From positions 1 through 31,817 of the forward strand of contig JAHHSH010000013.1 in assembly GCA_020025345.1 (NCBI GenBank): a stretch of 31,817 nt of DNA, given 5' to 3'. The notes beneath the pieces were generated by a model. That model ran no database searches, was not told the origin of the DNA, and saw nothing but the letters and a program-made list of their open reading frames with translations. Position 1 is the stretch's first letter. Each line of letters starts with the position of its first letter. The translations under genes were made by a program, and so were the position numbers. Shown piece after piece: positions 5,920 through 13,597 of this stretch. Source of the stretch: Oscillospiraceae bacterium (GTDB lineage Bacteria; Bacillota; Clostridia; Oscillospirales; Oscillospiraceae).

Positions 5920-6831
5920 TTAAAGCCCCATTACCATCAGCGTGGAGGTGATCAGTACGATGCTGATGACGATACTGCAGGAATTGATAGCACCGGACAG
6001 ACCGACATCGCCGCCCAGTTTGCCGGTATAGGGTACGGCGGCAGAGCAGATGGGGCCGAAGGCAATGGCGGTCAGCACCTGGCGGATCTCCAGAGGGAAG
6101 GGGAGAACATAGTAGAAAACCAGCGCCAGAACGGCGGAGATGCTGTAGCGAAGGAGCAGGATTTTGCCGATTTGGGAGAGATACCGGCGCTCCAGAGACA
6201 GCTCGAAGCCCACGCCCAGCATCAGCATAGCCATGAAGCTGTTGGCGCTGCCGGCGATACCGGCCAGAGTGACCACCGGGGAAGGAACGGGGATTTGGAA
6301 TGAGGCCATGATCAGCATGATCAGGTAGGTCATGAAAGGGACGGAAGTCAGCAGCTTCTTACCCACGAACTTCAAGGAAATCTTGCCGCCATTGGACAGG
6401 GAAGAGGCAACACCGTAGGCGCCGCCGTTGGCAATGACTGCGTTGCCGGCGTCAAAGATGTAACCGGCCACCACTGCGGTAGGCCCGAGAAAACTCTGAA
6501 CATAGGGCATAGTAAAGCAGCCGATATTATAGCCGGAGCAGTTGATAATGGCAAAAGCTCCATCTTCTGTACTTTTGCGGCGGCAAACGAACCAGCCGGC
6601 GGCGGATAAAAGGATACAGCAGCCAAGGGCTAAAAACGCAAGAGAGAGCAGCGAAAAATCAAAGGAAAAAGCGCTGAAATTAGTAATGATGGCTCCGGGG
6701 AGGGTAATGTCCAGCACGATATGAGAGAAAATCGGAAAGTCTTCTTTTTTGAAAACATCTGCTTTTTTCAGAACATAGCCCAGTACGATGATGGAAACCA
6801 AGCAAGCCGCTTTAATAAGAATATGCAGCAA
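5920..6831 (-). CDS. AEC family (auxin efflux carrier-like) transporter
   Basis: A 303-residue membrane protein with about ten helices in two halves, the usual size of bacterial AEC/MTR permeases (PF03547). Typical family blocks are the N-terminal GYVLKKADVFKKEDF with HIVLDITLPGAIITNF, the central NCSGYNIGCFTMPYV and the second-half helix FMAMLMLGVGFEL. The family exports or takes up small organic acids such as malate or malonate; the substrate here cannot be told. I use the TTG start at 6829-6831 because GGAGGGG lies 6 bases upstream and no ATG fits. A short GGGGC/GCCCC hairpin overlaps the stop codon and may be a weak terminator before the thiW promoter. Probably a single-gene unit. Confidence 0.85.
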   Translation of the reverse strand: MLHILIKAACLVSIIVLGYVLKKADVFKKEDFPIFSHIVLDITLPGAIITNFSAFSFDFSLLSLAFLALGCCILLSAAGWFVCRRKSTEDGAFAIINCSGYNIGCFTMPYVQSFLGPTAVVAGYIFDAGNAVIANGGAYGVASSLSNGGKISLKFVGKKLLTSVPFMTYLIMLIMASFQIPVPSPVVTLAGIAGSANSFMAMLMLGVGFELSLERRYLSQIGKILLLRYSISAVLALVFYYVLPFPLEIRQVLTAIAFGPICSAAVPYTGKLGGDVGLSGAINSCSIVISIVLITSTLMVMGL

Positions 6832-6863
6832 GACAACCCCTCCTTCTATTTGTAAGGAAATGT

Positions 6864-6872
6864 ATTATAACA
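6864..6872 (-). promoter_or_regulatory. Extended -10 promoter of the AEC transporter
   Basis: On the minus strand TGTTATAAT gives an extended -10 (TGn-TATAAT) about 33 bases before the start codon. No convincing -35 is seen at the proper distance (TATTCA at best). Confidence 0.5.
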
Positions 6873-7078
6873 TACTTTTCTACCTTTGAATAGTTGATTT
6901 TCCTTTCACTTTGCGCTGCTTTGGGAAGATTTTCGGGGCAATGGAAATGATGAAGGACTGGGAAACCGTGTCGTGTACTTCCTCCGTCGGCGGGGGATGA
7001 AGCATCCGGCTGCGGCCGCAGGCTGACAAGCTGCGCCGCAGCAGTGTTTCGGAGGTGCCCTGTTGGGGCGGCGAGCAA
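6870..7078. other. Intergenic stretch without a supported gene
   Basis: About 210 bases between the AI-2E protein terminator and the AEC promoter. A minus-strand frame stays open for 75 codons (6880-7107) but overlaps the terminator hairpin, has no ribosome binding site, starts at a non-ATG codon and has an arginine/proline/serine-rich composition. I treat it as non-coding or a decayed gene end. Confidence 0.5.
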
Positions 7079-7081
7079 AAG

Positions 7082-7115
7082 AAAACGCCTTGAAACTTGT
7101 GTTTCAAGACGTTTT
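7082..7115 (-). terminator. Intrinsic terminator of the AI-2E family gene
   Basis: AAAACGCCTTGAAAC (7082-7096) and GTTTCAAGACGTTTT (7101-7115) form a 15-base stem with one mismatch and a 4-base loop. On the minus strand it ends in TTTTCTTTT, directly after the stop codon at 7129. Confidence 0.88.
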
Positions 7116-7128
7116 ATGAGAGAAAAAA

Positions 7129-8442
7129 TTACGGTTGCTCCTTGGGGGGCTGCTCCTGCGCGGGGGGATCGGCCGGTGCAGTGTCGCTCTCTGGCGTGGC
7201 GAATACCGGTGCCGAGGCAGCCTCCTGATCCCGGTGGACATATGCGCTGGCCTCCAGTGGCATATTCCGCTTGCGCAGCCGCTGGTTCACCAAGAACTTG
7301 ATGAGTGCCTGCAGACAGGCGAATACGGGCACGCCCAGGAACATTCCCGTGACGCCGAAGAAGCCGCCGCCCACCAGAATGGCCACGATGACCCAGAAGC
7401 TGGAGATACCGGTGGAATCGCCCAGAATCTTGGGGCCGATGACGTTGCCGTCCAGCTGCTGGAGCAGCAGCACAAAGATGGCGAAATAGAGGCACTTGAG
7501 GGGGTTGACCAGCAGAATCAGAAAAGCGCTGGGAATAGCACCCAGGAAGGGACCGAAGAAGGGGATTATGTTGGTGACGCCGACCACCACACTGACGAGG
7601 GGGGTGTAGGGGATCTTCAGCATGGAACAGCCGAAGAAGCAGAGAATCCCGATGATGAGAGAGTCCAGCAGCTTGCCGCGGACAAAGCCGCTGAAGATCC
7701 GGTTGGCGGTACGGGCACCGCGCATAATGAGGTGGGAGTCCTTCTCACGGAAGATGCTGTAGAGTACCTTGCAGCAGCGAGCCAGACTTTTCTCCTTGGT
7801 GGCCATCAGATAGATGGAGATGATGATGCCGATCACCAGATTCTTGGTGAAGAGCAGCACACCCCACAGGCCGGACCAGAGGCCGTCGGTGAGAGAGGCT
7901 ACCAGCGACTGCAGCCGCGGCAGCACCTCTTCGCTGAGGAAGGTCTGGGAATTGGTGTGGAACACATCCAGAAGCCGCAGCACCTGCTGGGACAGCTCCG
8001 GGTTATTTTCCAGCATGGAGGTGATCCAGCCGTAGGCGGTGTTGTAGTAATTCTCGGCGTTGCTGATAAGTGCATAAATGCTGTCTGCCAGCTGAGGAAT
8101 CAGCACGCTCATGAGAAGATAGAGCATAAAGATGACCACGGCCCACGTTAAAAAGATGCCGACCGCCCGCAGCCAGGGGCTGTTGGGGGAAATATTGCGG
8201 CCTTTCAGTGCCTTGATGTTCTTAAGCGTGCTCAAAATCAACATTTCAAACCAGTTGAGAATCGGGGAGAGCAGATACGCCAAGGCCAGACCATACAGCA
8301 CCGGCGAGAGGATATCCATCAGCTGGGAAAGAAAATTTAAGAGAGTACTGTCCATAAAGAGTGCATCGAAAAACACCAGAATAGCGCAGACCGTCAGAAA
8401 AACAGTCAAGCCCCATTTCCAGTAAGATGCCTTGTCGCGCAT
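7129..8442 (-). CDS. AI-2E family transporter (PF01594, YdiK/TqsA-like)
   Basis: A 437-residue protein with about eight membrane helices and the usual AI-2E layout: two N-terminal helices, SPVLYGLALAYLLSPI, a large extracytoplasmic loop (about 120-190), then FVRGKLLDSLIIGILCFFGC and the family block NIIPFFGPFLGAIPSAFLILL. Members act as autoinducer-2 exporters (TqsA) or Na+/H+ antiporters; the substrate is not predictable. The C-terminal 45 residues form an Ala/Pro/Glu-rich hydrophilic tail that is probably disordered. The start is the ATG at 8442, with GGAGG 8 bases upstream. A longer frame extends over the promoter and is not used. The gene is divergent from the lipid kinase, with an independent promoter. 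Confidence 0.88.
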   Translation of the reverse strand: MRDKASYWKWGLTVFLTVCAILVFFDALFMDSTLLNFLSQLMDILSPVLYGLALAYLLSPILNWFEMLILSTLKNIKALKGRNISPNSPWLRAVGIFLTWAVVIFMLYLLMSVLIPQLADSIYALISNAENYYNTAYGWITSMLENNPELSQQVLRLLDVFHTNSQTFLSEEVLPRLQSLVASLTDGLWSGLWGVLLFTKNLVIGIIISIYLMATKEKSLARCCKVLYSIFREKDSHLIMRGARTANRIFSGFVRGKLLDSLIIGILCFFGCSMLKIPYTPLVSVVVGVTNIIPFFGPFLGAIPSAFLILLVNPLKCLYFAIFVLLLQQLDGNVIGPKILGDSTGISSFWVIVAILVGGGFFGVTGMFLGVPVFACLQALIKFLVNQRLRKRNMPLEASAYVHRDQEAASAPVFATPESDTAPADPPAQEQPPKEQP

Positions 8443-8470
8443 GCGTGATTCCTCCTGTGAGTTTTTTTCT

Positions 8471-8499
8471 ATCATATCGAAAAAAGAAGCCTTTTGCAA
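8471..8499 (-). promoter_or_regulatory. Sigma-A promoter of the AI-2E family gene
   Basis: On the minus strand there is TTGCAA (8494-8499), a 17-base spacer and TATGAT (8471-8476), about 30 bases before the ATG. Confidence 0.75.
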
Positions 8500-8516
8500 G
8501 AGCAAAGCGGCGGATA

Positions 8517-8545
8517 TTGCAATAGGCGGATACATATATTATAAT
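8517..8545 (+). promoter_or_regulatory. Sigma-A promoter of the lipid kinase gene
   Basis: TTGCAA (8517-8522), a 17-base spacer and a perfect TATAAT (8540-8545), about 60 bases before the ATG. Diverges from the AI-2E promoter; the two -35 boxes are only 17 bases apart. Confidence 0.8.
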
Positions 8546-8606
8546 ATCCCATACAAGAGATAAGATGGAAGAAGCCGCTTTTGAGAGCATATAAGAGGTC
8601 TACAGG

Positions 8607-9491
8607 ATGAAGAAACTGCTTTTTATTATCAATCCCAAGGCGGGGAAAACAAAATCTCCGGCCCCAATCTTTGATGCCTGCGTCCATTTCTCCAATGCCG
8701 GATACCTGCTGCGGATCCGTCTGACAGAGAAGACCGGGGATGCGACCCGGTTTGCGGCGGAGGAGGGCGGAGAGTACGATCTGGTGGTCTGCGCCGGCGG
8801 CGACGGTACCTTCAACGAGACGGTATCCGGCCTGATGCAGCTGGAGGAGCGGCCGCCGGTGGGGTATCTGCCCAACGGCAGCACCAATGATTTTGCCGCC
8901 AGTTTGCACCTGCCCCTCAACCCGGCCTCCGGGGCGCAAAAGATGATGGAGGAGGGAAAGTGCCAGACGCTGGATCTGGGGACGCACAATGGGCGCTATT
9001 TTGCCTATGTGGCCTCCTTTGGCGCCTTTACCCGGTCGTCCTATTCTGCGCCGCAGGCGGCTAAAAATGTGCTGGGGCATCTGGCTTACATTCTGGAGGG
9101 CGTGAAAGATCTGGACTCCCTGCGGCCGTATCGCTGCTGCGTGGAGGCCGATGGGGAGAAGTTCAGCGGCGAGTTCATCTTCGGCGCGGTATGTAATTCG
9201 ACCTCGCTGGGCGGCCTTGTGAAGCTGAAGCCCAGCCTGGTGCAGATGGATGACGGACGCTTTGAGATGCTGCTGCTGCGGATGCCGAAAACACCGGGGG
9301 ATCTGCAGAATCTGCTGCTGGCACTGACCCGGATGCAGTATGATTATCCTGGCGTTATCTTCCGCCATGTGTCGGAGGTGACAGTGACCACGCAGGAGGA
9401 TATTTCCTGGTCGCTGGACGGTGAGTTTGCCCCCAGTGCACCGCGGGTGGAGATTCGCAATCTGCCGGGCGCGCTGCGGCTGATGATGTGA
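8607..9491 (+). CDS. Diacylglycerol/lipid kinase family protein (YegS/DgkB/BmrU type)
   Basis: A 294-residue cytoplasmic lipid kinase. The catalytic DAGK domain holds INPKAGK at 9-15, the nucleotide-binding GGDGTFNE near 67-74 and PNGSTNDFA near 91-99. The C-terminal beta-rich half (about 125-290) includes the conserved SLDGEFAP block. These enzymes phosphorylate diacylglycerol or related lipids with ATP, in lipid recycling or lipoteichoic acid synthesis; which lipid is used here is not visible. The length matches the family. ATG at 8607 with a modest AGAGG upstream. It has its own promoter and a strong hairpin after the stop codon, so it is a monocistronic unit. Confidence 0.9.
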   Translation: MKKLLFIINPKAGKTKSPAPIFDACVHFSNAGYLLRIRLTEKTGDATRFAAEEGGEYDLVVCAGGDGTFNETVSGLMQLEERPPVGYLPNGSTNDFAASLHLPLNPASGAQKMMEEGKCQTLDLGTHNGRYFAYVASFGAFTRSSYSAPQAAKNVLGHLAYILEGVKDLDSLRPYRCCVEADGEKFSGEFIFGAVCNSTSLGGLVKLKPSLVQMDDGRFEMLLLRMPKTPGDLQNLLLALTRMQYDYPGVIFRHVSEVTVTTQEDISWSLDGEFAPSAPRVEIRNLPGALRLMM

Positions 9492-9526
9492 GGGCAGGGA
9501 AAGTACATATGAACCCGATAAAAGAT

Positions 9527-9558
9527 GAAGGAGCCGAGGTCTTGACCTCGGCTCCTTC
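9527..9558. terminator. Hairpin between convergent genes, likely bidirectional terminator
   Basis: GAAGGAGCCGAGGTC (9527-9541) and its exact complement (9544-9558) form a 15-base stem with nearly no loop. It lies between the converging lipid kinase and sodium symporter genes. The T run is modest on the minus side (ATCTTTTATC) and absent on the plus side. Confidence 0.7.
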
Positions 9559-9591
9559 TATGGTAAAGAGTGTGTGTTAACAAAAGAAAAA

Positions 9592-11016
9592 TCAGAAGAA
9601 GAATTCCCGAATCTGACCGCCGATGACCAACAGCATCAGCAGGGGGGTGATCACAGAGACGCAGACCTTGAAGTAGCCGTAGATCTTCATCTTGTGGCCA
9701 GAGGCCTCCACCTCGTCGCGCACCACACGGGGCTTGAGCTCGAGGGAGATCATCACGCACATGAACAGAGCGCCCAGCGGCATCATCAGACCCTCAGAGA
9801 GCATATCCAGGAAGTCCAGCCAGCAGTCGTTAAAGGTTGCCGTGATGGTCCAGACGCCGTCCACCAGCTTCTGACCGGGAACCCACAGGCCGTTGCTGCC
9901 CAGACCGTCCAGACACACCAGCACCATCAGCGCAGATACGGCCAGTGCGGCGATGAGGGAATAGGCCTTGCGCTTATCACCCTTGCCCTTGGCGGCAGCC
10001 ACGTCGGTGAAATGGGTCACGATCACTTCCAGCAGAGAGATGGAGGAGGTGATGGCGGCCAGCACCACCAAGGCGTAGAAGATAATACCAAAGACACCGC
10101 CCAGAGGACCCATGTTGTCAAACACGTTTTGCAGCGTGACAAACAGCAGGGAGGGGCCGCCCTTGGAACCGTTGGGGTCCAGTGCGAATGCGGCGGGGAG
10201 AACGGCCAAACCGGCCATCAGCGCCACGATGGTGTCGAAGATCATGATGGTCAATGCATTTTTGGTGATGCTGTCCTCCTTCTTCAGGTAGGAGCCATAG
10301 GTGATCATGATGCCCATACCGAGAGACAAAGAGAAGAACATCTGTCCGCCGGCAGTTGCCAGAACACCGAAGAAGTTTTCCTTCAAAGGCTCGAAATTAG
10401 GCATGAACATAAACTTCAGACCTTCCGCCGCGCCGGGAAGGGTGCAGGAACGGATGATGATGACCACCAGCATCACGGCCAGTGCCGGCATACCGACGGT
10501 GCAGAACCGCTCGATACCGCCGCGCACGCCGCCCATAACGATGAGCACGCTCAGCAGCAGGAAGACAATGCCGTAGATCACGCCTTCGCTCTGGTTGGTC
10601 ATGAAGGTGGAGAAAACTTCTGCGCCGGATAGACCGTTGGTGCCCCAGGAGGCGCCAATGAGGTTTCCGAAGTTCAGCACCACATACTTGAGGCAGTAGC
10701 CGCCCAGCGTGCAGTAGAAAGACAAAATGAGGAACGGAGACAAGGTGGCCATCCAGCCCAGCCACTTGAATCTGCGGCTGAGAATTTGGTAGGTTTCAAT
10801 GGCACCCTTACCGGTTTTGCGACCCAGCGCCAGTTCGCCGACCATCACTACATAGCCGCACAGAACGGCCAGAATGAGGTAAATCAGCAAAAAGGCAAAA
10901 CCACCGTTGCTGCCCATTTTATTGGGAAAGCCCCAGATGTTGCCCAGACCGACGGCAGAACCCACGGCGGCCATTAAAAAGCCGAATGTACTTTTGAAAC
11001 CTTTTCCTTCGCGCAT
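9592..11016 (-). CDS. Neurotransmitter:sodium symporter (NSS/SNF) family transporter
   Basis: A 474-residue membrane protein with about 11-12 helices and the LeuT fold. The first helix carries the unwound sodium-site motif AAVGSAVGLGNIWGFPNKMG, and the NGGFAFLLIYL and ELALGRKTGKGA blocks follow. Helix 8 carries ITSSISLLEVIVT with the sodium-binding serines. Bacterial members co-transport amino acids with Na+; the substrate here is unknown. The usual arginine in GNIWRFP (the extracellular gate arginine of LeuT and SERT) is a glycine. The ATG at 11016 is chosen because AAGGAGAG lies 8-9 bases upstream; an upstream GTG would bury that site. Single gene between a hairpin and its own promoter. Confidence 0.9.
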   Translation of the reverse strand: MREGKGFKSTFGFLMAAVGSAVGLGNIWGFPNKMGSNGGFAFLLIYLILAVLCGYVVMVGELALGRKTGKGAIETYQILSRRFKWLGWMATLSPFLILSFYCTLGGYCLKYVVLNFGNLIGASWGTNGLSGAEVFSTFMTNQSEGVIYGIVFLLLSVLIVMGGVRGGIERFCTVGMPALAVMLVVIIIRSCTLPGAAEGLKFMFMPNFEPLKENFFGVLATAGGQMFFSLSLGMGIMITYGSYLKKEDSITKNALTIMIFDTIVALMAGLAVLPAAFALDPNGSKGGPSLLFVTLQNVFDNMGPLGGVFGIIFYALVVLAAITSSISLLEVIVTHFTDVAAAKGKGDKRKAYSLIAALAVSALMVLVCLDGLGSNGLWVPGQKLVDGVWTITATFNDCWLDFLDMLSEGLMMPLGALFMCVMISLELKPRVVRDEVEASGHKMKIYGYFKVCVSVITPLLMLLVIGGQIREFFF

Positions 11017-11055
11017 TTCACTTCTCTCCTTTTCCACGAAACGAGCCTTCTGTTT

Positions 11056-11061
11056 ATTATA
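11056..11061 (-). promoter_or_regulatory. -10 box of the sodium symporter gene
   Basis: On the minus strand there is a perfect TATAAT 39 bases before the ATG. The matching -35 (CTGCCG at 17 bases) is poor, so an activator or a second promoter is possible. Confidence 0.5.
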
Positions 11062-11381
11062 AAGAAACCATTTGCCATCGGCAGAAGGGGAAACTCGTGG
11101 AATGAACTATTTTGATCCCGCTTTCGGGGAAAGATATGTACATAGTATATAGGAAACGGTTCTTGCCTGCAATAATGAATAATTCCAAAATAGCGAAAGA
11201 TAGCAGCTGTAATAGAGGTGATATGCACTATAAAGAACGATATATAAATAAATTTATAGAACAGAAACACTGTTAAGTGAAAATAGATGTTTCTCAAGTA
11301 TGAAAAATTTTCTTTTGGAGAATAGTTTTCTTTAAAAGAAAAAACAAGGGGCGGGAGAGCTGGGGCGCGATAAAGAAGCCC
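11062..11381. other. AT-rich intergenic stretch without a supported gene
   Basis: About 320 bases, clearly richer in A and T than the surrounding genes. It holds two perfect inverted repeats: TATAAAT-AA-ATTTATA at 11243-11258 and TTTTCTTT-A-AAAGAAAA at about 11324-11340. Short frames exist but have no ribosome binding site. It may contain regulatory sites or a small RNA for the flanking divergent genes; nothing more can be supported. Confidence 0.5.
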
Positions 11382-11409
11382 TTGACGCAGTTGGAAAATC
11401 TGCTATAAT
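11382..11409 (+). promoter_or_regulatory. Sigma-A promoter of the zinc operon
   Basis: TTGACG (11382-11387), a 16-base spacer and a perfect TATAAT (11404-11409). Predicted start near 11416, inside the palindrome described next. Confidence 0.85.
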
Positions 11410-11410
11410 A

Positions 11411-11425
11411 TGAAAACGGTTTTCA
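11411..11425 (+). promoter_or_regulatory. Candidate Zur operator (TGAAAAC-G-GTTTTCA)
   Basis: A perfect 7-1-7 inverted repeat begins one base after the -10 box and covers the predicted transcription start, a textbook repressor position. The operon it controls encodes a Fur-family regulator and a zinc ABC transporter, so Zur autoregulation is likely. The sequence is not the Bacillus Zur consensus, so a lineage-specific box is inferred. Confidence 0.6.
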
Positions 11426-11446
11426 TTTTCAAATTGGAGGGATGAT

Positions 11447-11863
11447 ATGTCCGTATCCTATATTACACGGCAGCAGCGCGCGGTGCTCTCCTGCATCGAG
11501 AGCTGTTCCGGCGGCTGCGCCACAGCCGCAGAGTTGGCGGAACTGCTGCATCAGCAGGGGCAGGCTGTTGGCTTGACCACGGTATATCGGCAGTTGGAAA
11601 AACTGGAAAAACAGGGCATGGTACACAAGATCGTCACCGATGAGGGGGCGCGGTATCAGTTCTGCGATTGTCGTCGCCGGGGCCACGACTGCTTCTTGAT
11701 GAAGTGCGAGCGCTGCGGCAGAGTGGAGCACATGGACTGTGACCACTTGGCGCCGCTGTATGCCCATATGTACGAGGCGCACCATTTTCGTGTCAATCCC
11801 CAACGCACCCTCTTTTATGGGGTGTGTCAGGCGTGCGCTGAAAAAGTGGAGGAGCAGGAATGA
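11447..11863 (+). CDS. zur: Fur-family metalloregulator, probably Zur
   Basis: A 138-residue Fur-type repressor. The winged helix lies at about 1-80, with TAAELAELLHQQGQAVGLTTVYRQLEKLEKQGMVHK. The metal-binding and dimerisation half carries HDCFLMKCERCGRVEH and CQAC, the two CxxC pairs of the structural zinc site. Such proteins repress uptake genes when metal is plentiful. It is the first gene of a zinc-transport operon and overlaps znuA by ATGA. I therefore favour Zur over Fur or PerR, although sequence alone does not fix the metal. ATG with GGAGG 6 bases upstream. A perfect palindrome at the promoter is its likely binding site. Confidence 0.88.
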   Translation: MSVSYITRQQRAVLSCIESCSGGCATAAELAELLHQQGQAVGLTTVYRQLEKLEKQGMVHKIVTDEGARYQFCDCRRRGHDCFLMKCERCGRVEHMDCDHLAPLYAHMYEAHHFRVNPQRTLFYGVCQACAEKVEEQE

Positions 11864-12882
11864 AACGGAGAATTTTTTGCCTGCTGCTCTCGGCACTGTT
11901 GGTATTGAGCGTGGGCTGCGGGGCAAAGCCTGCGGCGGCGGAGGACGATGGTCGGCTGCAGGTGGTGTGCTCCCTGTTCCCCTATTATGATTTTGTTCGT
12001 GCCATCGGTGGAGAGTATGTGGATGCGCAGCTTTTGGTGCCGGCCGGACGGGAGACCCACAGCTTTGAGCCGACCCCTTTGGATGTTATCAAGGTGTCCC
12101 GTGCCGATGTGCTGATCTATAACGGCGGCCACGGCGAATTCTGGGTGTCGGAGATTTTGCAGTCGGCGGGGGAGGAGATCCCCACGGTGGTGTGCATGAT
12201 GGATCACACCCAGGCACTGGAAGAGGAAATTGTAGAGGGCATGGAGGGGCATCACCACCATCACCATGACCACGAGGACGAACAGCATCACGACCACGAG
12301 TGTGAGATCGAGCATCCCCATGACCACGGGGATGACGGCCATGGGGAGGAGATCGAGTACGACGAGCATATCTGGACCTCTCCGGTAGGCAGTAAGGAGC
12401 TGTGTCGGACGATTTGCGAGGCTTTGTGCGAGGCGGATCCCGCCCACAAAGCGGCTTATGAGGAGAACCTTGCAAAGTATCTCCAAGAGCTGGATGCACT
12501 GGATGAGGCTTTCCGGCAGGTGGTGGCGGAGGGAAAACGGAATTTACTGGTCTTTGGTGACCGTTTTCCGATGCTCTATTTCTGTAAGACCTATGACTTG
12601 GACTACCGGGCAGCCTTCCACGGCTGCGCCGGGGATACGGAGCCGTCGCTGGAGACGCTGAAGTATCTGATTGATAAGGTAAATGACGAGCAGATCCCGG
12701 TGGTCTATACCATCGAGTTGAGCAGCCGGAAGATCGCCGATGCCATTGCTGAGACGACCGGGGCGCGGGTGGAGATGCTCCACTCCTGCCAGACCGTCTC
12801 CCGGCAGGAATTTGATGACGGGGAGACATATTTAAGTTTGATGTGGCGCAATGTGGACGCCTTGAAGGAGGGCCTTTCCTAA
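11860..12882 (+). CDS. znuA: Zinc ABC transporter substrate-binding lipoprotein (ZnuA/AdcA type)
   Basis: A 340-residue surface lipoprotein of the cluster A-I metal-binding family. The signal peptide ends in the lipobox LSVGC (Cys20). The mature part starts with VVCSLFPYYDFVRAIGG, has the first metal histidine in ETHSFEPTPLDV, and then a long His/Asp/Glu-rich loop (about residues 131-162) typical of zinc rather than manganese binders. HIWTSP supplies the next metal histidine. The C-terminal lobe includes FGDRFPMLYFCKTYDL and AFHGC. The protein captures zinc outside the cell and hands it to ZnuB. It overlaps zur by four bases and is followed by znuC one base after its stop codon. Confidence 0.95.
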   Translation: MKRRIFCLLLSALLVLSVGCGAKPAAAEDDGRLQVVCSLFPYYDFVRAIGGEYVDAQLLVPAGRETHSFEPTPLDVIKVSRADVLIYNGGHGEFWVSEILQSAGEEIPTVVCMMDHTQALEEEIVEGMEGHHHHHHDHEDEQHHDHECEIEHPHDHGDDGHGEEIEYDEHIWTSPVGSKELCRTICEALCEADPAHKAAYEENLAKYLQELDALDEAFRQVVAEGKRNLLVFGDRFPMLYFCKTYDLDYRAAFHGCAGDTEPSLETLKYLIDKVNDEQIPVVYTIELSSRKIADAIAETTGARVEMLHSCQTVSRQEFDDGETYLSLMWRNVDALKEGLS

Positions 12883-12883
12883 G

Positions 12884-13597
12884 ATGGAACAAAAAACACT
12901 GATCGCGTGTGAAGACGCGGCGCTGGGCTACGAGGGAAAGCCCATCTGGGAGCATTTGACCTTCTCGGTTCGCAGCGGTGACTATCTGTGCATTGTGGGC
13001 GAAAACGGCTCGGGCAAGTCCACGCTGCTCAAGAGTTTGCTGGGTTTGCTCAAACCCCTCAGCGGCAAGGTGCTGCTGGACGATTCCCTGCGCCGGGGTG
13101 CCATTGGTTATCTGCCCCAGCAGACCCGGGCGCAGAAGGATTTCCCGGCCACTGTCAGCGAGGTGGTGCTCTCCGGCTTTCTCAGCGCGCGGCGCGGACG
13201 CTTTTTCTATACAAGACAGGAAAAAACGCAGGCGCTGATGCATATGGGTAAGTTGGGGATCTTGGAGATGAAGGATCGCTGCTACCGGGAGCTGTCCGGC
13301 GGGCAGCAGCAGCGTGTGCTGCTGGCGCGTGCGCTGTGCGCGGCCGGAGAAGTGCTGATTCTGGATGAGCCAGTGACGGGTCTTGACCCCTCGGCGGCGC
13401 AGGATCTCTACCGCACGCTGGAATACCTTAATAAGAAAGAGGGCATCGCCATCGTCATGGTGACCCACGATATGCAAAACGCCCTGCACTATGCAGGCAC
13501 GATTCTCCACGCGGGGCAGAAGCAGTGGTTCTGCGGTTCGGTGGAGGAATATCTGGCTTCGCCCTACGGCAAGCGGTTCGGAGGTGATCGGGCATGA
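12884..13597 (+). CDS. znuC: Zinc ABC transporter ATP-binding protein
   Basis: A 237-residue ABC ATPase. Walker A is GENGSGKST (39-47), the Q-loop is in GYLPQQ, the signature is LSGGQQQR, Walker B is VLILDEPVTGLDP and the switch histidine is in VTHD. It powers zinc import through ZnuB. The ATG directly follows the znuA stop codon (TAAG-ATG), and its end overlaps znuB by ATGA, so expression is coupled along the operon. The family also serves manganese and iron; zinc is taken from the His-rich ZnuA. Confidence 0.93.
   Translation: MEQKTLIACEDAALGYEGKPIWEHLTFSVRSGDYLCIVGENGSGKSTLLKSLLGLLKPLSGKVLLDDSLRRGAIGYLPQQTRAQKDFPATVSEVVLSGFLSARRGRFFYTRQEKTQALMHMGKLGILEMKDRCYRELSGGQQQRVLLARALCAAGEVLILDEPVTGLDPSAAQDLYRTLEYLNKKEGIAIVMVTHDMQNALHYAGTILHAGQKQWFCGSVEEYLASPYGKRFGGDRA

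Noticed and set aside
9574..10632. A 352-codon plus-strand frame opposite the sodium symporter
   Set aside because: Antisense to a clear NSS transporter; extreme His/Gln/Asp composition and no start signals.
12247..12345. Histidine-codon repeat in znuA resembling a simple repeat or tag
   Set aside because: It stays in frame in a zinc-binding protein and mixes His with Asp and Glu, the usual metal-scavenging loop of ZnuA/AdcA.
12089..13510. A 473-codon minus-strand frame opposite znuA and znuC
   Set aside because: Antisense to two certain genes and spans their junction; no family features.
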